A stretch of DNA of 64,000 bases from Nansenia antarctica (taxonomy: Eukaryota; Chordata; Actinopteri; Argentiniformes; Microstomatidae), in assembly GCA_963989245.1 (NCBI GenBank), contig OZ022341.1, positions 72,792,124 through 72,856,123 of the forward strand. The letters are read 5' to 3'. The notes beneath the pieces were generated by a model that saw only the letters and a list, made by a program, of their open reading frames with translations, did not search any database and was not told the origin of the DNA. Below are positions 58,075-64,000 of the stretch, piece by piece. The position numbers and the translations under genes were made by a program. Numbering within the stretch: position 1 is the first letter of the stretch; every line of letters starts with the position of its first letter.

Positions 58075-60173
58075 ATGGCCGGGCACTTAAACATCGTAGA
58101 GACAATTCACCTTCTTCTGATGAACGTGGCGGATGAATTGCATTGTAAGTATGATTACTTGATATAGTAGTTTTACTTGATAAAGTAATTTATTAGTGCT
58201 AGCTAAAAGCCCATAGCCATCGCTGTGTGCACACGATGCTGCACCTGCACGATGCTGAAGGTGATTCTTCAGTGAGCTGCATGAAGTTTCAATGAAAGGT
58301 AGCCTACCTACAGGGTTGCAAATGTGACACCGTTAGGTGAAAATAGCTCTGTTTTAAATCCAAGATAGCTCAGTTGTTTGATTTATGTATCAGTTGCATC
58401 TTTGTCACATTTTTCACCCATGATGGGTTTACACCCCTGTACCTAGGCTATTGATAGCTAGTGTTAGCTAACGTAAATTAACCATGCACTGGGCAGTGTT
58501 TGAATAGGACCAACATATGCGTGGCGTTAAAGACAGATCGCCTCTGTCAGGGGAAGTGTCTGATCGGTCAAAACTGGTTGTGTAGAAAATGAATGTGGTA
58601 AATAATTAAGGCCTCGTAGTAACGTAAACGACAGTGACTGTAGTGTGTAGCCAATCTATTGTACTGTATTGAGAGTCGACTCGTTTAACAAGGAGCCTGT
58701 CATCGCGGGATATTTCTTGCGAACGCTCTCTATTCCCCCCCCCCCCCCCAAAAAAAAAAAAACATTGCTTTTTCTTTGGGCCCAGAGAAGAAGTAGATAT
58801 TTATCAAGTTCGCATATGTCATTCGGTCGCGTGGTTGTTACCCCTGGTTTCCACGGACACGCCCACTTAAGACTTTTGGCAGTGTTATTTCAAATGTCTA
58901 GTGGTTGCCTATTCACCTTTATTTTTAGGACCATGCTTAGCCTCTCTTTACTTAGCTTGTGTATGAGGGAACTATACATTGTAGCTAACGTTAATTTATT
59001 ACCAACAGCAACTTTTTCTGGGAGTGGCACCGGAACTCCAGCACCAGGAACTCCAGCAGTGCTAGGAACTCCAGCGCCAGGAACTCCAGTGCCAGGAACT
59101 CCAGTGCCAGGAACTCCAGCAGTAAACTCCGCAGAAACCAGGATCACGCCACAGGTAATGCAAATGAAAACATTAAAGCTACATGTGACAGCATTTTTAT
59201 TGCTAAATATTCACTTGTTTTTGTTACGAGAGTATGGATTGGCCTTAGCAAGATCCCCAAAATATTTTTCGTGACATGAGACCCTGTGAATTTCAGATTT
59301 TAGACATAGGTGTCTAGGCTAGATAGTGGGAAATATTGCCAGAAGTGACTTTTTAAGCATCAACGACATCAACACTCCCCCCTCGGAATCCACAAAGCAG
59401 TGTCACAGCAAGAGAGGAGGGAATTGTAGGAGATATGGTTCTTAAAACACATGATCATTTTTATCATGACCAGTGGGGTCGCCAAAGTGCGAACTTATCA
59501 CATGTAGCTTTGCATTAAATGTGTCTCGATTATTTTTTTAAAGATTGTGTATTGAAACGGCTTTTGTAATTGAAAAAGCATAAAGGGGGAGCAAATTTTA
59601 ACCGGTGCATTTTATATTAGATGATTCTGGATAAAATTGAATGGCCGGAGTCAGATTTGAAAGATGGCGATGAGGAGTACCAGGAGAGGATGCTGGGATA
59701 CCTGAAGACCTTCATCGAAACAAGTATGGCTATTTTTCATTATTCGATACTGATGCCCTTACATGGATGTGTATACAGAACAAGCACCAAGCACATTAGA
59801 CCACAGCACTCTCTAGGGCACTTGCAATTAATTACTTTATTCTGCCAAAATCTGCCACCTATTGCTCTAGGATAGGTCTCCTAGGGCGGAGACATTCGTT
59901 GTTGGCCCTTGTTGAAATGGATTGTTTCTGAATTGATATCCTATCCACTACCTAGGTTCGTCTGAAGGTCTGAAAAGACTTCTGGCTTTTTGGACTGGGT
60001 GGGATGTCGCTCCAGAATACCTGCAAGTGGAAGTGGTTAACTGTGTTCTACCACAGTCATCCACTTGCTTCATGAAGCTGAAATTGTCCAAACATCCACG
60101 GACATATGAGAACTTCCAGTGCGACCTGATGGCCAGCATTTCGACCGCTTCCTATGGCTTTGGCCAGTATTAA
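58075..60173 (+). CDS. Small HECT C-lobe-like protein, 4 exons
   Basis: Exons 58075-58144, 59009-59154, 59621-59723 and 59956-60173 join in phase with GT-AG sites (donors GTAAGT, GTAATG, GTATGG) to give 178 aa. Residues 1-23 are a hydrophobic helix-like start. Residues 24-72 are a spacer with five PGTP-type repeats. The last 100 or so residues contain LLAFWTGWDVAPEYLQVEVV and SSTCFMKLKLSKHPRTYENF, then YGFGQY at the end. The C-terminal part resembles the end of HECT E3 ligases, including the Cys that accepts ubiquitin (STCF). The N-lobe is absent. Such short HECT-tail genes may be multicopy in fish; whether this is cellular or transposon cargo is open. Confidence 0.7.
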
Positions 60174-60838
60174 AGGTAAATAACATTGAATAAAAGAAAT
60201 AATAAAGTATACTTTCATGACATGCAGGCACACACATATACACACACACAGACGTACATCTGGAGATACCACTATCATTACATCCATCTATCATTTATAC
60301 AGAGCGATTAAGACCCCAGTCATGTAGCTCTATACCATAGATCTGACATGATCACCTTTTCCTTCCCTCACAGGTGCCTGATCTCCCTCTGTGTTTTTTG
60401 TTGTTCCTGGAGATGGTGTCAGGTGTGTGCTTGTAGCGTTTCCAGCCTTATGTGAACTACGGTAGCTTGTCTCCGGTTGTATTGCATTGATGTTCACGTG
60501 AATACATTTTCTTTGTATTTCAGTTTCACAAAATAAATAAATAAATAAATTCAATAAAGAAACCTGAATTTGAATTTGAACTTGTTAATGTATTCATTGT
60601 TGTTTATTGTATAAATTGCTACAGCTCACCCGTTTTTTTGGGTTTTGGTCCACCCTCTGGTCTGCATCTGGTCACATCTAATGTCTTCCCTGGCAATGCA
60701 TCTAGTCTATTTCATTTCATTGTATATATTCTGCTAATATTTTCTAGACATGTCAATATGATTACTGCAAATAGTGAAAATACCACCGCTCATCCCTTAT
60801 CAGACTTTGCTGAGGTGCTGGAACTGAAGAGTATCAAT
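60174..60838. other. 3' region of the HECT-like gene
   Basis: Contains AATAAA/ATAAATAAATA signals at about 60533-60560. Nothing else recognised before the ISL2EU-like terminus. Confidence 0.45.
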
Positions 60839-60955
60839 TCATAGCTTTCATGTGACGTCACAGCATAGTGGAAACGCCCACCTGACGGGCAAAAGGCACT
60901 GCCTGTGAAGTTGCAGAGCACCAGGAAACACAGTAGCATTGGTTAGAAAACATTC

Positions 60956-61815
60956 ATGCCAGATAGTTGCTGTGCAATCGGGTGTACAAACCGGCGAGGA
61001 GATAGGCCTGGGTTGTGTCTTTATAGGATACCGAGTGAAAAATAAAATAAAGAGAGGAGAAATGTGTGGATTAATGCCATCAAACGAAGTGTACCGGGAG
61101 CGGGACAGAAAGAATGGGTGCCATCAAAGCACACACGTCTGTGCAGCGAACATTTCATCAAAGGTAAGTTAGCTAAAGTAATGTTAATATAATTAGCTAC
61201 AATTGCAAAGCATTTAGCCATTATCTGTACATAGCTAACGTTCATCATTTCTGCATGGTTTGTTTAGGTGGCTTGCCAAAAGGTTGCTAACGTTAGCATT
61301 AGCTACTAATGCCGTAACGTTATTATCGCCTTGATTCATAGGTTTCAAATCTGACGACCCTTTGTCTCCTGACTGGGTTCCATCAGTGTTCTCGCACACA
61401 TCACCCAACAAGAAGAGGAAAAGGGAGAAAGCAATGGACAGGTACGAGCAGCACAACACAATTATGAAAAAGCGTGAGGAGAAGCAGCAAGATGCAGCTG
61501 CCCCAGCACTGCCAGATCAAAGCCTACCTGACATGGAGCCAGAGCTACCTGCTCCTGAGGCTGAGCAGTGTAACAACAACAGGTGCAAGGATAATGTTGC
61601 AAGACTAGAGAGGGAATGCAACTACCTTAGGGAAGAGAACCGTCGGCTGAAGGACATGATGTACATTTGATGAAGCCACCTTAGAAAAGGATGATGAAAA
61701 AGTGATAACAATGACTGGAATGCCCACCTATGCCAAATTACACATTGTTTATATGTTTGTCTTCTCCCTGTTACCAACTGGTACAATCCTCTCTCCTTTC
61801 CAACAACTTGTACAA
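60956..61815 (+). pseudogene. THAP-domain transposase, broken
   Basis: Exon 1 (60956-61163, donor GTAAGT) encodes a THAP zinc finger: CCAIGCTNRRG near the start, YRIPSEK, VWINAIKRS and LCSEHFIKG. A TAA at 61043-61045 interrupts it. Exon 2 starts at 61342 with GFKSDDPLSPDWVPSVFS, followed by a Lys-rich and coiled-coil segment. Its frame ends at about 61668. A neighbouring frame continues FDEATLEKDDEKVITMTGMP to SPFQQLVQ, the lead-in to a DDE domain, then dissolves into four TTGTACAAC repeats. The catalytic domain is deleted. Three independent lesions make it non-functional. Confidence 0.75.
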
Positions 61816-62095
61816 CTTGTACAACTTGTACAACCTGGACGGGTGCTGGGTGAATAAAATAAACTAGGAAATAGGATGTCCCGCACACCGTAGAAGATTT
61901 CTTTGTATGCCTCATCACAAATGTGTACATTTCATTTGGAAAAACTTCATATTCTTATGTACATTTAATGAAATAAAAAAACTGAACATGTACTGAAAGT
62001 TTGTTTTATTTTAATTTTTATTGTTTTATTAAATATTAACATCTGAACATGTTTGTCCTTTGTGCTGTGTATACCATAGAATGAATGAAGACATG
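61816..62095. other. Convergent 3' ends of the THAP and YqaJ genes
   Basis: AATAAAATAAA-type signals on the plus strand near 61853 and AT-rich sequence. No other feature. Confidence 0.45.
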
Positions 62096-63841
62096 TCAAG
62101 GTTTGTTCAGTTTTTTCTGCTCCCTCTTCTGTTTAGCTAGTTCTCTTTTACAGTCACTGCATTTCCAACATGATCGTTTTATGTTAGTGGTGTCTATCTT
62201 TAAGCAAGCGCTGTGAATGTATTGTGTTTTACAGATCCCTGATGTACACTCAAGTATGTCATCAGTAGGCAGGACAGGCATTCCACAGTAACAACTCTTG
62301 CCTTCAGCTGGTTTGGTGGCATGTGATGCTAGAACAGGAGCTGTGAAGACTTTACCTACTAGCTCTGGAATTACACAGGTCCTGACAAATGTGTGGACCT
62401 TCTCGCAGATAATGTCAAAGAAGTCTGAATCAGGCAGAACTCTCTCAATGTACATTTCTTCTGTGTCTGCTGTCCCTGGTCCCCAAACAGCGAAGTCACA
62501 GTAGCTTTCTTCTGTCAGGTGAATTTGGGTCTGGACCTAATAATAAATAATGCATTATATTTAGTCAACTTGAAATGAAAGTAACAATTGCGATGCTTTA
62601 CACCAGCAAATATAAAAACAGATTGATTTTTTAAAAATCACCTGATAATAGTACTGATGGTCCCTCTTTAGTGATAGTTTGCCCTCAGTCAGTTGTAGAC
62701 AAAACGTGCTGTCTCTGCTTTTCTCCACCATTGTGGTACCCTGAAGGCTGCTGGGTGCCTTAACCTCCAACACACCCATGTCATGGCAGTCACATGTTAG
62801 GACACCATCAGGTGATGCCCCTAACCAAGGATATTTGGGGGTGATGAACAGCCCTGCTTTGTTAACAGTGAGGTTGGTGTGTTGGCTCTCCGTGAGCTTG
62901 GTGTATTTCTTAACAACCTCTTCTTCATGTTCAACACCCCATCTAAAAACAACACAAACAGTGTGTCTTAGCAATTTATGGTAATAGCTTACATGTTTAC
63001 CACAACAAAGTGCACAGCTAATGTGACAGCAATGAACACAGCTCTTATCACAGTAACATTACTGAGGGATCATCATATACTCATTGTACATCGAGAAAGG
63101 TGATGGGGGATGAAGATTTAGGGGTAATGGTGGAGTGGTGGCCTGGAATGAACAATGCAGGGCCATCACTCTAGAGTGACTCAGCATTGTTTTGAGTTTC
63201 TAGGGTCAACGACAGGCATGGAATACAAAAGGGTAATTGCATATATTCAAATGTATCTTATGGAACACAGAAAGGCAGAAACTGTGCAATCAAGTCTTTG
63301 TAGTCATTTAAATGTGTCTATTGTTCTAGCCCAAGTCAAGTATTGCATATGATAATTTTCTCTTACATCCCCTAGATCGCTGTCGATGTGAGTACCTAAG
63401 TGGCTGTGAATACCTGAGGGAATGTGGTGTTTTCTTTGTATCCTTGTAGGCGACAGGATAGCACACTTTCTTCAGCAGGGAGACTGATGGTTTGACTGGG
63501 TCAGTGTGGCAGACTGCTCGTATGTTGGAAGCAGTCACCCTTCCTGCCTTCTGCTCAAACCACATGGCACATTTTGCTTGAAGTTGTGTCTCCTTCTCTA
63601 TCACGTGGCACTATTTGAAATAAATAAGGTTTAGTAACAAGTTTGTGACATGTGGATATGACCAAATTTACTGACTGATGTGGCCTAAATGTAGCCTACC
63701 TGTTCTTCTGTCAAACTCAACCCTGTAAAGATCTCTTCACTCTTTGCCTGTAGTTCTTTGTCTGATAAAGCTCGATACTGGGGCATGTACAGTTGGCTTA
63801 AAGGTGCAGGGATGTTCAGCTGCACTGCCCTTGGTATGAAC
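62096..63841 (-). CDS. YqaJ-type nuclease with C-terminal PHD-like finger (partial, 4 exons seen)
   Basis: Exons on the minus strand: 63700-63841, 63414-63610, 62642-62942 and 62096-62536, joined in phase (about 359 aa, stop at 62096). The start lies beyond the window. The YqaJ/lambda-exonuclease core shows AGRVTASNIRAVCHTD, RWGVEHEEE, the catalytic Asp in GASPDGV, the Glu-x-Lys in LEVKAP, and HQYYYQVQTQ. The end of the nuclease region reads ERVLPDSDFFDIICEKV. A C-terminal Cys/His cluster (CYCGMPV...CTSGICKTQYIHSAC...CWKCSDC) looks like a PHD finger. The frame is intact, in contrast to the neighbouring transposase. It probably serves the transposon. Confidence 0.82.
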
Positions 63842-64000
63842 CTGAGTGTGAATGAAAAGACCATTGTAAATTGTTATTGGTGCTGAGAAAAGTTGCCATA
63901 TTAATGCAATGAATTACTATCATAAAGATGGCATGGCATGTTAGTTATTTTTTGGGAAACCAAACAATCATTATTATTTAGTGTTAACCTCTTTGCATGG

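Larger units (their letters stand above)
60839..64000. mobile_element. ISL2EU-like DNA transposon (left part)
   Basis: AT|TCATAGCTTTCATGTGACGT at 60837-60858 matches the terminus at 47126. Inside are a THAP-transposase pseudogene (+) and a YqaJ-nuclease gene (-), the pair I associate with ISL2EU elements. The right end is beyond the window. Confidence 0.65.

Overview
The window looks like teleost fish chromosomal DNA. It has spliced vertebrate genes with GT-AG introns, snRNA genes with PSE-type promoters, fish-type repeats (tRNA-SINE, LINE tails, Tx1-clade LINEs, hAT and ISL2EU-like DNA transposons, a Penelope-like element, a Gypsy-type LTR element) and very abundant micro- and minisatellites. 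No host species can be named from the sequence. All calls come from reading the sequence and recalled family knowledge; no search was run.

Layout. 1-4.1 kb: simple repeats, LINE remnants and a hAT element (2360-3791) with an exact 8-bp target duplication. 4.09-8.54 kb: a nearly intact Gypsy-type LTR element on the minus strand, with two 202-bp LTRs that differ at one base and a textbook -1 frameshift signal joining gag to pol. 8.6-9.5 kb: SINE and LINE tails. 9.66-9.81 kb: a full-length U12 snRNA gene (minus) with 3' box, PSE and a ZNF143-like distal element. 11.2-13.0 kb: meig1 (minus), with a 5' untranslated exon and an RFX X-box at its start. 13.2-18.5 kb: two degraded LINEs separated by a MITE. 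18.5-26.2 kb: a Penelope-like fragment, a ZBED/hAT pseudogene and three more DNA transposons, two with perfect 8-bp target duplications and one with a 3-bp one. 26.8-29.3 kb: Tx1 LINE pieces and U5 snRNA halves.

29.65-53.4 kb: a seven-exon retinol dehydrogenase 12-like gene (+, 301 aa). Its introns are filled with tandem arrays. Intron 4 (about 16 kb) holds a full-length U1 snRNA gene, a nested DNA-transposon stack, a 5S rRNA fragment, U5 gene fragments, a full-length Tx1 LINE with both ORFs open (38.1-45.4 kb), another LINE and a 386-bp satellite inside a DNA transposon. 53.6-57.4 kb: LINE 3' ends and low-complexity DNA. 58.1-60.2 kb: a four-exon gene (+) ending in a HECT C-lobe-like domain. 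60.84 kb to the end: an ISL2EU-like element with a broken THAP transposase gene (+) and an open multi-exon YqaJ-nuclease gene (minus) that runs off the window.

Main points. Four Tx1 LINE 3' junctions lie at the same nucleotide of U5 snRNA, inside the loop-I sequence, so these LINEs appear to target U5 genes. The window carries genes or pieces of U1, U2, U5 and U12 snRNAs plus 5S rRNA, and the U1, U5 and U12 start sites share a PSE-like element 45-65 bp upstream. Two minisatellites repeat a real splice junction of the gene they sit in (the meig1 acceptor and the rdh donor).
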